DNA of 64,000 bases, from assembly GCF_002160755.1 (NCBI RefSeq), contig NZ_NFLE01000009.1:58445-122444 (forward strand). The letters run 5' to 3'. Source of the stretch: Lachnoclostridium sp. An14 (GTDB lineage Bacteria; Bacillota; Clostridia; Lachnospirales; Lachnospiraceae). A program made the translations under genes and the position numbers. Positions 27,156 to 35,776 of the stretch are shown here, piece by piece (position 1 is the stretch's first letter; each line of letters begins with the position of its first letter). The notes under the pieces are model-generated. The model did not search any database, was not told the DNA's origin, and saw only the letters and a program-made list of their open reading frames with translations.

Positions 27156-27158
27156 TTT

Positions 27159-27203
27159 AATATCATCCTATATCATTGTACATTTCGGGTGATGATATTT
27201 GAA
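27159..27203 (-). promoter_or_regulatory. Promoter and inverted-repeat operator of the XRE gene
   Basis: AATATCATC (27159-27167) and GATGATATT (27191-27199) are exact 9-bp arms 23 nt apart. Between and beside them, read on -, TTCAAA and TACAAT stand 17 nt apart. The layout suggests autoregulation by the XRE protein. Confidence 0.55.
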
Positions 27204-27257
27204 CGAAGTATGATTTTATGTTTAGTAGTGTATAATTTCGTATTAGTGGAGAGAAAC

Positions 27258-27296
27258 TTGCTATTATTCGTCATTCCGTATATAATAATTATATAC
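27258..27296 (+). promoter_or_regulatory. Promoter with palindrome over the -10 box
   Basis: TTGCTA, a 17-nt spacer and TATAAT (27281-27286) precede the HTH-bcrR pair. GTATATAAT-A-ATTATATAC (27278-27296) is a perfect palindrome covering the -10 box, a likely operator. Confidence 0.65.
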
Positions 27297-27320
27297 TCTT
27301 TGCGAAAGGAAGTTGATATT

Positions 27321-27518
27321 ATGAATTACATTTCTGTGAAAGCCGCTTCTGAAAAATGGGGCATATCGGAAAGACGGATACAAAAATTATGTGAGGAAAA
27401 TCGCATTGACGGAACTGAAAAATTTGGTCGTGCATGGATGATACCAAAAGATGCAGAAAAACCCGTTGATGGACGTATGAAAACAAGGAACAAACAGGAG
27501 GAGAATCATGGAATTTAA
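27321..27518 (+). CDS. Small helix-turn-helix DNA-binding protein
   Basis: This 65-residue protein (MNYISVKAASEKWGISERRIQKLCEE, then GRAWMIPKDAEKP) has the MerR/excisionase-type HTH common in ICE cargo. GAAAGGAAG lies before the ATG. Its 3' end overlaps bcrR by 11 nt, so it is cotranscribed with the bacitracin regulator and may bind the palindrome at its own promoter. Confidence 0.78.
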   Translation: MNYISVKAASEKWGISERRIQKLCEENRIDGTEKFGRAWMIPKDAEKPVDGRMKTRNKQEENHGI

Positions 27519-28128
27519 TGAAAAGCTACAACAGCTTAGGACTGGAAAGAACTTAACGCAGGAACAACTTGCGGAGCAATTATATGTATCAAGAACAGCC
27601 ATTTCAAAATGGGAAAGCGGCAAGGGTTACCCTAACATTGAGTCGCTCAAGTGTATTTCTAAATTCTTTTCTGTGACCATAGATGAACTGCTATCGGGCG
27701 AAGAACTGATTACACTTGCCGAAACTGAAAATCGTTCCAACTTGAAAAAAATTTACAGTTTCATTTATGGAATATTAGATATGATGGCGGTTACTTTTAT
27801 ACTTTTGCCGTTGTATGGTAACGGTAACCTTGTTGACGGATATATTTATTCTGTCAATCTACTTTCATTTACAGACACTACCCCAATATATCTTGCAATC
27901 TATTGGATTGTTTTTATTGTTTTGATTGCACTTGGGATAGCGAAACTGATGTGTGTTTGTTTTGAAAAGGAATCATGGAGCAACATAATCACAAAATGCT
28001 CTCTCGTGCTGAGTACGCTTTTTATCTGCTTCTTCGCTGCGGCAAGACAACCCTATGTAACCGCCCTTATGTTTCTGCTATTTGTTGCTAAAATATTTGT
28101 CTGGATAAAGCAAACCCAAACAAAGTAA
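27508..28128 (+). CDS. bcrR: BcrR-like membrane-bound bacitracin sensor/activator
   Basis: This 206-residue protein joins an XRE DNA-binding domain (residues 1-65, QLAEQLYVSRTAISKWESGK) to four membrane helices (about 80-102, 125-150, 157-178, 180-200). That is the architecture and size of BcrR from Enterococcus faecalis, a one-component sensor that binds bacitracin at the membrane and activates bcrABD. The gene lies directly upstream of bcrABD with matching binding sites between. Confidence 0.88.
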   Translation: MEFNEKLQQLRTGKNLTQEQLAEQLYVSRTAISKWESGKGYPNIESLKCISKFFSVTIDELLSGEELITLAETENRSNLKKIYSFIYGILDMMAVTFILLPLYGNGNLVDGYIYSVNLLSFTDTTPIYLAIYWIVFIVLIALGIAKLMCVCFEKESWSNIITKCSLVLSTLFICFFAAARQPYVTALMFLLFVAKIFVWIKQTQTK

Positions 28129-28157
28129 AATGCCATAAACCCTTTAAAATAGGCTCT

Positions 28158-28204
28158 GACACGATAAGTGTCGGAGCTTTTTTCGTGCTGACATCTATTG
28201 TGTC
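28158..28204. promoter_or_regulatory. Paired BcrR-type binding sites GACA-N7-TGTC
   Basis: Two inverted repeats of the form GACA-N7-TGTC occur at 28158-28172 and 28190-28204, centres 32 bp apart (about three helix turns). The same spacing rule is reported for E. faecalis BcrR at its bcrABD promoter. The first repeat extends to a stem followed by TTTTTT, so it may also act as the bcrR terminator. Confidence 0.85.
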
Positions 28205-28225
28205 GGCATTGTGACGGTAGATTTC

Positions 28226-28254
28226 TTGGCTTCTATGCAATACTCGTGGATAAT
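28226..28254 (+). promoter_or_regulatory. Candidate bcrABD promoter
   Basis: TTGGCT, a 17-nt spacer and GATAAT lie just downstream of the two BcrR sites and 55 nt before bcrA. This is the position expected of an activated promoter. Confidence 0.65.
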
Positions 28255-28308
28255 AAGATTGTGGTCAGCGAAAACAAGAACAGCAACCCACGGAAAGGAG
28301 AATCAAAT

Positions 28309-29226
28309 ATGGATTATATCATTGAAACAGAAAATCTTACGAAGCGATACGGAACAGCCACCGTTGTCGATAAGGTAAATCTTCATGTGCCAAAGGGCAA
28401 AATTTATGGTTTGCTCGGCAGAAACGGAGCAGGCAAAACCACAGCAATGAAAATGATGTTGCAGCTTGCTTTCCCAACGGAGGGAACGGTACGCTTGTTT
28501 GGCACAAACTATAAGGAAAATATCCATACCCTTTATAGCAAAGTAGGCTCTATTATCGAAACACCGGGATTTTACAGTAATTTAACAGGGTATGAGAATT
28601 TGCAAATTCTCGCTAAACTGCGAGGGGGAGTATCTAAAAGTGGAGTAGAAAAAGCTCTTGAAGTTGTGGGGCTGCATAAGGAGAAAAGAAAAGTCTTTTC
28701 CGATTATTCCCTCGGAATGAAGCAACGGCTTGGTATTGCCGCCGCCATTATGCACGAGCCGGAGCTTTTAATACTTGACGAACCGATTAACGGACTTGAC
28801 CCCATTGGAATAGTTGAAATACGCTCATTTTTATCTGAACTTAGTCACAATCATGGCATTACCATTTTTATCTCAAGCCATGTTTTAAGCGAGATTGAAC
28901 AGATAGCAGATATTATCGGCGTTATGCACGAGGGGCATTTAGTAGAGGAAGTGAATATATCCGAGCTTCACAAAAGGAATCGAAAATACATTCAATTTGA
29001 TTTATCTGACAGTGAGATAGCCGGAAAGATTTTAGAAAACCACTACCACATGACGGATTTTACAGTGCAGGACGGTACGGTGAGAATTTATGACTTTAGC
29101 CAAAGTGTTGGAGAAATCAATCGAGAATTTGCACGAAATGGACTGCTCGTGACAAGGATAAATGATAGTGAGGAAAACTTAGAGGACTACTTTTCTAAAC
29201 TGATTGGAGGTGGCGGTATTGCTTAA
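28309..29226 (+). CDS. bcrA: Bacitracin-resistance ABC transporter ATPase
   Basis: This 305-residue ABC ATPase has Walker [10 protein letters not shown] near residue 39, a signature-like [10 protein letters not shown] near 134, Walker [13 protein letters not shown] near 154 and the H-loop SSHVLSE. It belongs to the bacitracin/lantibiotic immunity subgroup (BcrA), which with BcrB removes bacitracin from undecaprenyl pyrophosphate. The ATG at 28309 has AAAGGAG at proper spacing; an upstream extension would run through the promoter. It overlaps bcrB. Confidence 0.92.
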   Translation: MDYIIETENLTKRYGTATVVDKVNLHVPKGKIYGLLGRNGAGKTTAMKMMLQLAFPTEGTVRLFGTNYKENIHTLYSKVGSIIETPGFYSNLTGYENLQILAKLRGGVSKSGVEKALEVVGLHKEKRKVFSDYSLGMKQRLGIAAAIMHEPELLILDEPINGLDPIGIVEIRSFLSELSHNHGITIFISSHVLSEIEQIADIIGVMHEGHLVEEVNISELHKRNRKYIQFDLSDSEIAGKILENHYHMTDFTVQDGTVRIYDFSQSVGEINREFARNGLLVTRINDSEENLEDYFSKLIGGGGIA

Positions 29227-29968
29227 TCTTATTTCTTGTGAATTATTAAAACTAAAGCGTTCAAAAATGGTGCTAATTAGTGTGGCAGGGGTATTATCTA
29301 CCCCACTTTTGATGTTAATAGAAGCCTTGCAAACACATTTTGATAAGCCGGAGATTATCTTTACCTTGTCTGACATATACAGCGACAGTGTACTGTATAT
29401 CATGCTGCTGGTAAACATTATGATATATGTGGCAATTGCAGCTTACTTGTTTAGCAGAGAGTACACAGAAAGCACCCTCAAAACCATATTGCCCATACCC
29501 ATTTCAAGGACAAAACTATTAATTGGAAAATTTTGCACCCTGCTTCTTTGGATTGTTATGCTAACCCTTGTAACATGGGCAGGTATATTTATCGTTTGTG
29601 GGCTATATGACGCTGTCTTTACATTGGAGGGATATAGCTTACTAGTGGCAATAGTATGGCTCCCCAAGTTTTTGTTTGGCAGTATCCTGATGTTTTTAAC
29701 AGTTTCTCCTTTTGTGTTTGTTGCTATGAAAACAAAAGGATTTGTCGCCCCGATGATTGGCTCTGCCGTGATTGTCATGGGAAGTGCCGCACTTTCAAAT
29801 CAAGAATGGGGAGCGTTGTATCCGTGGACAGCCACCTATTTCTTGGTGCAGGGTAAACTTCAGAGTACCGGCTATCCTACACTGCTGTCTGTATCTATTA
29901 TTATTCTTGTATCAGCAGTTGGTTTTCTTATGACCTTTCATCATTTTAAAAAGGAGGATTTGAAATAA
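29219..29968 (+). CDS. bcrB: Bacitracin-resistance ABC transporter permease
   Basis: This 249-residue permease has six membrane helices (about 17-37, 59-80, 100-125, 140-165, 170-192, 220-240). The start is a TTG at 29219 ([17 protein letters not shown]), 8 nt after GGAGG that lies inside the end of bcrA. It forms the membrane part of the BcrAB transporter. Its stop overlaps the bcrD start by one base. Confidence 0.9.
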   Translation: MLNLISCELLKLKRSKMVLISVAGVLSTPLLMLIEALQTHFDKPEIIFTLSDIYSDSVLYIMLLVNIMIYVAIAAYLFSREYTESTLKTILPIPISRTKLLIGKFCTLLLWIVMLTLVTWAGIFIVCGLYDAVFTLEGYSLLVAIVWLPKFLFGSILMFLTVSPFVFVAMKTKGFVAPMIGSAVIVMGSAALSNQEWGALYPWTATYFLVQGKLQSTGYPTLLSVSIIILVSAVGFLMTFHHFKKEDLK

Positions 29969-30795
29969 TGGTACTTGATTTTATAGAAATTTTAAAAGTT
30001 ATTTTTCTTGGAATTGTTGAGGGTATTACTGAGTGGCTACCTATCAGCAGCACAGGACATATGATTCTTGTGGACGAATTTATCACACTTAATATGAGCG
30101 AAGCATTTAAAGAAATGTTTTTTGTTGTTATTCAACTTGGAGCTATACTCGCAGTGGTTGTAATGTTTTGGAACAAGATGTTTCCCTTTCAATTTAAGAA
30201 CAAAGCACAGTCAATTGTTAAAAAGGATACTTTCTCGTTGTGGTTCAAGGTTGCGGTAGCTTGTGTACCGTCAGCTATTATGGGGATTCTATTTGATGAT
30301 TATTTGGATGCTTACCTCCAAACCCCCATTGTGATTTCAATCATGTTAATCTTTTATGGTTTGTTATTCATTCTCATAGAAAATTGGAATAAAAAGCGTA
30401 CTCCTACTACTATGGCACTTTCTGACATCAGCTATAAAACAGCAATCTTGATAGGGGCATTTCAAGTGTTATCACTTATACCCGGCACATCACGGTCGGG
30501 AGCAACGATTATAGGTGCTTTACTCATAGGAGTTTCACGAGTGGCAGCAGCAGAGTTTACTTTTTTCCTCGCAGTACCTACTATGCTTGGAGCAAGTGCT
30601 TTTAAGCTGTTAAAATTCGGGTTTGAATTTACAAGTGCAGAACTGCTCGCTCTTGTTCTCGGTATGGCTGTGGCATTTGCGGTATCTGTCTTAGTAATTA
30701 AATTCCTAATGAACTTTATCAAAAAACATGATTTTAAGGTGTTTGGTTGGTATCGAATTGTGCTTGGTATACTTGTTGTACTTATAAAATCTTAA
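29968..30795 (+). CDS. bcrD: Undecaprenyl-diphosphatase of the bacitracin operon
   Basis: This 275-residue integral membrane phosphatase of the BacA/UppP family has signatures [17 protein letters not shown] near residue 15 and [12 protein letters not shown] near 170. It recycles undecaprenyl pyrophosphate, the target of bacitracin, and so adds to resistance. In the bcrABDR clusters of Enterococcus and Clostridium perfringens the same gene is called bcrD. The operon ends at a strong terminator. Confidence 0.93.
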   Translation: MVLDFIEILKVIFLGIVEGITEWLPISSTGHMILVDEFITLNMSEAFKEMFFVVIQLGAILAVVVMFWNKMFPFQFKNKAQSIVKKDTFSLWFKVAVACVPSAIMGILFDDYLDAYLQTPIVISIMLIFYGLLFILIENWNKKRTPTTMALSDISYKTAILIGAFQVLSLIPGTSRSGATIIGALLIGVSRVAAAEFTFFLAVPTMLGASAFKLLKFGFEFTSAELLALVLGMAVAFAVSVLVIKFLMNFIKKHDFKVFGWYRIVLGILVVLIKS

Positions 30796-30820
30796 TAATG
30801 CGTTTTCTTTGTGCGCGAAT

Positions 30821-30860
30821 AAAAATGCCAGTTGGTCCTTAAGATCAGCTGGCATTTTTG
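30821..30860 (+). terminator. Terminator of bcrABD
   Basis: AAAAATGCCAGTTGGTC and GATCAGCTGGCATTTTT form a 17-bp stem with two G-T pairs and a 5-nt loop. Confidence 0.9.
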
Positions 30861-30962
30861 TTTCTGGGGATGGAAAACAACCCAGAGATTCTCGTTGTCG
30901 ATCTCCTCCTGATTTTAGTTTGCATGGTGAATTTTGCAAATTGAATCTACAGGAGGTTAATA

Positions 30963-31433
30963 ATGGGATTTAATTATGGATATGAGAAAAAGAAGTTTGA
31001 TAGTAGATGGAAGCGTTTAGAAGTTGAGTATTGTGATGCAGGGATGAGCGAAGAACAGATTGCTGCCATGAAAGAATATGACTGGGCATGGTTTTGCAGT
31101 CAAAGGGTTTTTCAAAACCATACGCAACCAATACCTTGTGAACAATATGATGAAGTATGTGGTCAATCACAGCTGTTCCGAAAGTTTGCATCGTTATCTT
31201 ATCAATGGGATGTTGATAAGATTGATCAAACGCGATATGGATGGTTGGCTTCGGTGGAAAACGAACAACTACTGTTGAGATTGAAGAAGCTGTCGAAGAA
31301 AGATTTGGAGCTATTGACATTACTTTTTGTGGATGGTTATCGTCAAATTGATGTAGCACGTCTTTGGCATTGTTCCAGAAGTGCTGTTGCACAAAGATTT
31401 AAAAAAATAAAAAAATTTTTGAATAACACTTAA
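30963..31433 (+). CDS. Sigma-like helix-turn-helix regulator of the ICE
   Basis: This 156-residue protein ends in a sigma-70 region 4-type HTH (KDLELLTLLFVDGYRQIDVARLWHCSRSAVAQRFKKIKKFL). ICEs of the Tn916 group carry such proteins upstream of xis-int. They are believed to activate excision or transfer genes. AGGAGG lies 6 nt before the ATG. It is followed by the non-coding block and xis. Confidence 0.85.
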   Translation: MGFNYGYEKKKFDSRWKRLEVEYCDAGMSEEQIAAMKEYDWAWFCSQRVFQNHTQPIPCEQYDEVCGQSQLFRKFASLSYQWDVDKIDQTRYGWLASVENEQLLLRLKKLSKKDLELLTLLFVDGYRQIDVARLWHCSRSAVAQRFKKIKKFLNNT

Positions 31434-31909
31434 CAAATGAAGCGTATCAGTGCCTACCCATTGAGGGAAGAACATTCTCCCAATGTGGAGCTTGACAATT
31501 TCATAGACGGCATTTCCGGTACATAACCTATGTACGAGCGAATCAGGCACGCCGCGAAGATGGACAGCCCCAGGAGGTGATGAATAGGACTGTTCCGAGC
31601 GATCCACGTCAGCCTGATACCCGAAAGTGGCATTTCAGGGCGCGATGACTGCATAGGGGTTAAAGATACTTCCTCACGGCCTCCTAAAGACTTGGGGGGA
31701 ACTCTGCGGCGCACGAGTAAAACGACGCTGTGGAGTTATGACAGCCGCGCCAGCGGAGACCGGAATGTCCCCATCGCCAGGGGTGCGTGGCAAATGTGGC
31801 GAGTAAATTTTTCAAAGTCAGATACCATGCGCTGGCAGCTTCGGTTGCCAGCGCATTCATGTGATTTTGAAAGCAACAACCACATCTTTGACAGAAAGGG
31901 GGACCACCT
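31434..31909 (+). other. 475-nt non-coding block upstream of xis, possible structured RNA
   Basis: I see no credible gene here. Several complementary arms are present: CATTG...CAATG near 31459-31485, GTACAT-aacct-ATGTAC near 31519-31535, and GCGCTGGCA...TGCCAGCGC around 31830-31856. The base composition (more GC than the bcr region before it) and the density of hairpins suggest a conserved RNA or recombination-related DNA. I cannot assign a family. Confidence 0.45.
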
Positions 31910-32140
31910 ATGGAAAAATTGATTTCGCGGAAAGAGGCTGCCAAATTACTGGGGATTAGCATTGCCACTTTGGATGCAGCTCGAAACAGTGGGCTAATTT
32001 CCTATGTTCAGTATGTGCAAAATGGTTGCGTGTACTTTACAGATGCTGGCCTTCAGGAGTATATCGCAAAATGCACCCATCGTGCAAAGCCAGTGGAAAA
32101 AAGCGCTACATACCGCAAGCTGCGAAGTGTCCGAGCTTGA
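31910..32140 (+). CDS. xis: Excisionase-like protein
   Basis: This 76-residue protein with an HTH of the excisionase/MerR type (LISRKEAAKLLGISIATLDAARNSGLISY) is followed by a short wing and basic tail. It is the usual Xis position directly upstream of the integrase. GAAAGGGGG lies before the ATG. It would bend DNA at the att site and steer the integrase to excision. Confidence 0.85.
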   Translation: MEKLISRKEAAKLLGISIATLDAARNSGLISYVQYVQNGCVYFTDAGLQEYIAKCTHRAKPVEKSATYRKLRSVRA

Positions 32141-32224
32141 GCTGTTCCGTATCCTTGCTGGAACCTAATATGTCTGATAAAACAAAGGTACAGCGCTGGA
32201 CATTATTCTTAGGAGGTGACGGAA

Positions 32225-33436
32225 TTGGCAAAAAGAAAAAGGGCAATTCCTCAATATGGTACGGTCGTGCTTAACGGCATTGAATATTATAGAACCAGAG
32301 TCGAAGATTCGGATGGAAACAGAGTGGCGCTTTATGCAAAGACGCCCGAAAAGCTTTATGACAAGGAACTGGAGGCGTTAGAGCAGATTGACAGTACTAC
32401 GTTTCGTCGAAGATCGCCTACGGTTGCTGAGTACTGTGAGAAGTGGCTGCTGATGCAGTCCGTCCATGTTCGGGCCACCACCTTGACAGATTATACCTCT
32501 AAGGTGCGGCGGCACATTATTGGAGGGCTGGGAGACAAGAGAATGGCTGATGTATCCCTGGATGACATCCAACTTGCCCTCGTACCTGTTTCCAAGAAGT
32601 CGGCTTCGGTTTATAAGTCTGTGGTGATTCTCTGCAAGTCCATTTTCCGGGCGGCCAAGGAGAGCCATGTGATTGACGAGGACCCGACCATATACCTGGA
32701 TGCAAAGGGAGGAGTTCCCCAGGAAGAAAGACAGGCATTGACGGATGAACAGGTTGAGCGGCTTTTGGACACGATCCGGGATTTGCCGCCCTATGTATTT
32801 GTGATGATCGGTTTATATGCCGGTCTGCGCCGGGAAGAAATCCTGGCGCTGCAATGGGATTCTGTGTATCTGGATGCAGAGGCTCCGTACTTAACGGTAC
32901 GGCGGGCATGGCACACAGAACATAACAGGCCGGTCATTCTTACCGAGCTAAAGACCAAAGCGGCACAAAGAAACATTCCTCTCCCGGTCTGTCTGGTTGA
33001 ATGTCTGAAAGATGCAAAGAAAAAATCCACTTCGGATTATGTGATTGCCAATCGGGACGGTGATCCGCTATCCTATACACAGTTTAAGCGGCTGTGGCAG
33101 TATATTGTGACGCGGACTGCAAAGCCGAGAATGGCCAGAAAACTTGTGGACGGAAAGTATGTAAAATATATGCTTTACCCGAAACTTGGAGAAAAAGCCA
33201 GGAATAACGGCCATGTGGTATATAGCCTGGATTTTGAAGTGACACCGCATCAGCTGCGGCACACCTACATCACCAATCTGATTCATTCTTCGGTGGACCC
33301 CAAAACGGTACAATATTTGGCGGGCCATGAAAGCAGCAAAATCACGATGGACATTTACGCAAAGGTCAAATACAACAGGCCGGATGATCTTGTCAAAGCA
33401 ATGGGCTGTGCCTTTGACTTATGGGACGCTGTGTAA
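32225..33436 (+). CDS. Tyrosine recombinase (integrase) 1
   Basis: This 403-residue phage-type integrase has an N-terminal arm-binding domain, a SAM-like core-binding domain (VAEYCEKWLLMQ) and a catalytic domain. Catalytic residues visible are R202 (AGLRREE), H342 and R345 (HQLRHTY), a histidine in LAGHESS and the nucleophile Y378 (MDIYAKV). The start is the TTG at 32225 after AGGAGGTGAC. It has the same length and residue numbering as integrase 2. Confidence 0.94.
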   Translation: MAKRKRAIPQYGTVVLNGIEYYRTRVEDSDGNRVALYAKTPEKLYDKELEALEQIDSTTFRRRSPTVAEYCEKWLLMQSVHVRATTLTDYTSKVRRHIIGGLGDKRMADVSLDDIQLALVPVSKKSASVYKSVVILCKSIFRAAKESHVIDEDPTIYLDAKGGVPQEERQALTDEQVERLLDTIRDLPPYVFVMIGLYAGLRREEILALQWDSVYLDAEAPYLTVRRAWHTEHNRPVILTELKTKAAQRNIPLPVCLVECLKDAKKKSTSDYVIANRDGDPLSYTQFKRLWQYIVTRTAKPRMARKLVDGKYVKYMLYPKLGEKARNNGHVVYSLDFEVTPHQLRHTYITNLIHSSVDPKTVQYLAGHESSKITMDIYAKVKYNRPDDLVKAMGCAFDLWDAV

Positions 33437-33461
33437 GTTCCGAACAATTCAGAAAATGAAG

Positions 33462-33498
33462 TAAGAGCGAGACAAGGATGTCTCGCTCTTAGTTTTTC
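33462..33498 (+). terminator. Terminator between the two integrases
   Basis: TAAGAGCGAGACA and its exact reverse complement form a 13-bp stem with a 4-nt loop, then GTTTTTCC. Expression of integrase 2 would need its own promoter or readthrough. Confidence 0.85.
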
Positions 33499-33581
33499 CT
33501 TGGCCGTATCTTTGATTCAATTTGAAATCTCTGATAAAAAGGAGGTGTAGATACATCACCACGCGAGAAAGGAAATTAATT

Positions 33582-34793
33582 ATGGCAAAGAAGAAAAAAA
33601 ACATACCTCAATATGGAACCGTCACACGAAAGGGTGTCCTGTATTACAGAACCCGGATTCTGGACGCAGACGGCAAGCAGGTGAGCTTGTATGGGACTAC
33701 CTGCGAGGAACTGTACGATAAAGAGCAGGAGGCGAGACGCCAGGTAGCGGAGATCATCTTCCACCGGGAGCATCCTACTGTGGCCGAGTATTGTGAGAAG
33801 TGGCTGTTGATGCAATCCGCAAAAGTGTCGCCGGCTACACTGAAGGGCTACGCCTCCAATATGAAGAACTACATTATCAAGCCTTTGGGAGATATGTATA
33901 TGGAGGAAGTAACAGCGGATGATATTCGTCTGGCGCTGATCCCATTGTCCAATAAGTCCGAGAGCCTGCACAATACGGTGAATATGCTCCTCAAGTGCAT
34001 TTTTTACTCGGCAGAGCGGAGCCAGTTGCTGGAATACAATCCGTGTGAGGGGATTTCGGCAAAAGGAGGGAAACCGACCCAAAAGAAAGATTCGCTGACA
34101 GACCAGCAGGTGGAAGTGCTGCTGGAAACCGTCAAAGGACTTCCGCCGTATCTGTTTACCATGATCGGCTTATATGCCGGTCTGCGCCGAGAAGAAGCTC
34201 TCGCCTTGCAATGGGATTGTGTGTTCCTCGATGCACCCACTCCATATATCTCTGTGCGGCGCGCATGGCGATCAGAGCATAACAGACCGGTTATCTCTAC
34301 AACGCTTAAGACGAAAGCAGCAAGAAGGGATATTCCCATTCCCAAATGCCTTGTGAATTGTCTGCGGGAAGCCAAGGCTGCCTCCAAATCGGAATATGTG
34401 ATTGCCGATAGTGAGGGACAGCCCTTGTCATATTCGCAGTTCAAACGTGTCTGGCAGTACATCGTTGTTCGGTCTACCAAGGAGCGTACCTATTATAAGT
34501 ATGTGAACGGACAGAGCATCAAGTACACTGTTCAGCCGAGTCTGGGAGGACATCAGAAAAACAATCCCAACATTGTGTATAGCCTGGACTTCGATGTGAC
34601 ACCGCACCTGCTGCGGCATACCTACATCACCAATCTTCTGTATGCAGGTGTTGACCCCAAGACGGTCCAGTACCTTGCCGGACATGAGAACAGCAAGACA
34701 ACTATGGACATCTATGCAAGAGTAAAGTATAATAAACCAGAACAGCTATTCGATGTAGTAAATTCTGCATTTCATCAAGCTGTCCCCTCGTAA
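33582..34793 (+). CDS. Tyrosine recombinase (integrase) 2
   Basis: This 403-residue recombinase is paralogous to the one at 32225, with more than half of positions identical by eye. It has R202 (AGLRREEA), HLLRHTY, LAGHENS and Y378 (MDIYARV). All catalytic residues are intact. It starts at the ATG at 33582 after AAAGGAA. Tandem integrases may act as a pair or reflect element accretion. Confidence 0.93.
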   Translation: MAKKKKNIPQYGTVTRKGVLYYRTRILDADGKQVSLYGTTCEELYDKEQEARRQVAEIIFHREHPTVAEYCEKWLLMQSAKVSPATLKGYASNMKNYIIKPLGDMYMEEVTADDIRLALIPLSNKSESLHNTVNMLLKCIFYSAERSQLLEYNPCEGISAKGGKPTQKKDSLTDQQVEVLLETVKGLPPYLFTMIGLYAGLRREEALALQWDCVFLDAPTPYISVRRAWRSEHNRPVISTTLKTKAARRDIPIPKCLVNCLREAKAASKSEYVIADSEGQPLSYSQFKRVWQYIVVRSTKERTYYKYVNGQSIKYTVQPSLGGHQKNNPNIVYSLDFDVTPHLLRHTYITNLLYAGVDPKTVQYLAGHENSKTTMDIYARVKYNKPEQLFDVVNSAFHQAVPS

Positions 34794-34803
34794 AAGTGGC
34801 CTG

Positions 34804-34866
34804 TTTTTTGGTTAAGGAATAGGACAACCGAGGGGCCGAGGCTCAAAAAAGCCCGGAATATCAAGG
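34804..34866. repeat. Putative integrase arm-site repeats, copy C
   Basis: A stretch with TTTTTTGG, TAAGGAATAGGACAACC (around 34815-34830) and CCCGGAATATCAAGG (34852-34866) is echoed at 35778-35905 (TAAACATAGGACAACC and CCCGGAAAATCAAGG). Short repeats of this kind beside an integrase are typical arm-binding sites. Function is inferred. Confidence 0.45.
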
Positions 34867-34922
34867 AAAATCATCGCTCAGACGATTGAAATACGGCTTA
34901 AAGGCAGCCCGTCGCGCTCCGC

Positions 34923-34941
34923 AGTTCTCCAAGAGATAATC
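34923..34941. repeat. 19-bp direct repeat, att-core candidate 1
   Basis: AGTTCTCCAAGAGATAATC occurs here and again at 35727-35745. The two copies bracket about 785 bp holding the DUF4160/DUF2442 pair, directly downstream of the integrase genes. Confidence 0.7.
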
Positions 34942-34960
34942 AATTGCATACTGCAATATC

Positions 34961-34997
34961 AAACCCCACAGACGTTATGTTTGTGGGGTTTTTTTGA
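34961..34997 (+). terminator. Terminator after the integrase module
   Basis: AAACCCCACA pairs with TGTGGGGTTT, followed by a run of T. Confidence 0.85.
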
Positions 34998-35069
34998 TAA
35001 AATAATTGTGGCATACTTTATCTATAGAAAGAGAACATATATGACTGATGAAATAAAGAAGGAGGAAAA

Positions 35070-35339
35070 ATGCCGGAAATATCACTATTTTATGGAATTA
35101 GGGTGATAATGTATTATGATGACCATAATCCCCATAATCCCCCGCATTTTCATGCAGAATATAATGGAAATAGGGTAATTGTTGAAATCGAAGGAGCGAG
35201 AGTGATAAAGGGTGCTTTCCCCTCAAGACAATTAAAGTTAATATTAGCTTGGTGTGTTTTACATCAGGACGAACTGATGCAGAATTGGGAACTGTCAAAA
35301 GATGGTAAGCCGTTAAATCGAATTAATCCGTTAGTATAG
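35070..35339 (+). CDS. DUF4160 family protein
   Basis: This 89-residue protein contains MYYDDHNPHNPPHFHAEY, the His-rich signature of DUF4160. Such genes nearly always pair with DUF2442 genes, and the pair is suspected to be a toxin-antitoxin or mobile cargo module. GGAGG lies before the ATG. It is separated by 14 nt from its partner and enclosed by the 19-bp direct repeats. Confidence 0.86.
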   Translation: MPEISLFYGIRVIMYYDDHNPHNPPHFHAEYNGNRVIVEIEGARVIKGAFPSRQLKLILAWCVLHQDELMQNWELSKDGKPLNRINPLV

Positions 35340-35353
35340 CAGGAGGTGACAGT

Positions 35354-35629
35354 ATGTTTCCGAGGGTAGTACAGGTGATACCAATGAAGGATTATTCTGT
35401 ATATGTATACTTTGAAGATGGCAAAATTGTACATTATGATATGTCACGGATGATTGAGAAAGAAGTATTTTATCCGCTGAAAGATATAGATGTTTTTATG
35501 GATACCTGCACGGTGATGAACGATACGCTTGCATGGGATATTCATAAGAATTGGGATAATACAATGTGCTTGGATATTGACCCGGATATGCTGTATGAAT
35601 TACCGATGGCGGTGGAAATGATTGCGTAA
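35354..35629 (+). CDS. DUF2442 family protein
   Basis: This 91-residue protein (VIPMKDYSVYVYFEDGKIVHYDMS, then the C-terminal DIDPDMLYELP) matches DUF2442. It follows the DUF4160 gene with AGGAGGTGA before the ATG. The fold is probably a small beta-rich domain. A biochemical role is not known to me. Confidence 0.85.
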   Translation: MFPRVVQVIPMKDYSVYVYFEDGKIVHYDMSRMIEKEVFYPLKDIDVFMDTCTVMNDTLAWDIHKNWDNTMCLDIDPDMLYELPMAVEMIA

Positions 35630-35726
35630 TATATGGCTTGGGGCAGTATATGTAGATCTGAACGTATATGTATAACTAACACGTAACTGACAAACCGCTT
35701 ATAACCACTGTATTTACGGTGTTTGG

Positions 35727-35745
35727 AGTTCTCCAAGAGATAATC
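35727..35745. repeat. 19-bp direct repeat, att-core candidate 2
   Basis: This is an exact copy of the 19 bp at 34923-34941. The flanking bases differ, so the identity is limited to a core, as expected of att sites. The gene-free stretch 35630-36171 otherwise holds a hairpin (35777-35802) and the arm-like repeats. Confidence 0.7.
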
Positions 35746-35776
35746 TGCTGGCGGGATATATCAAAATGGTTCAAGA

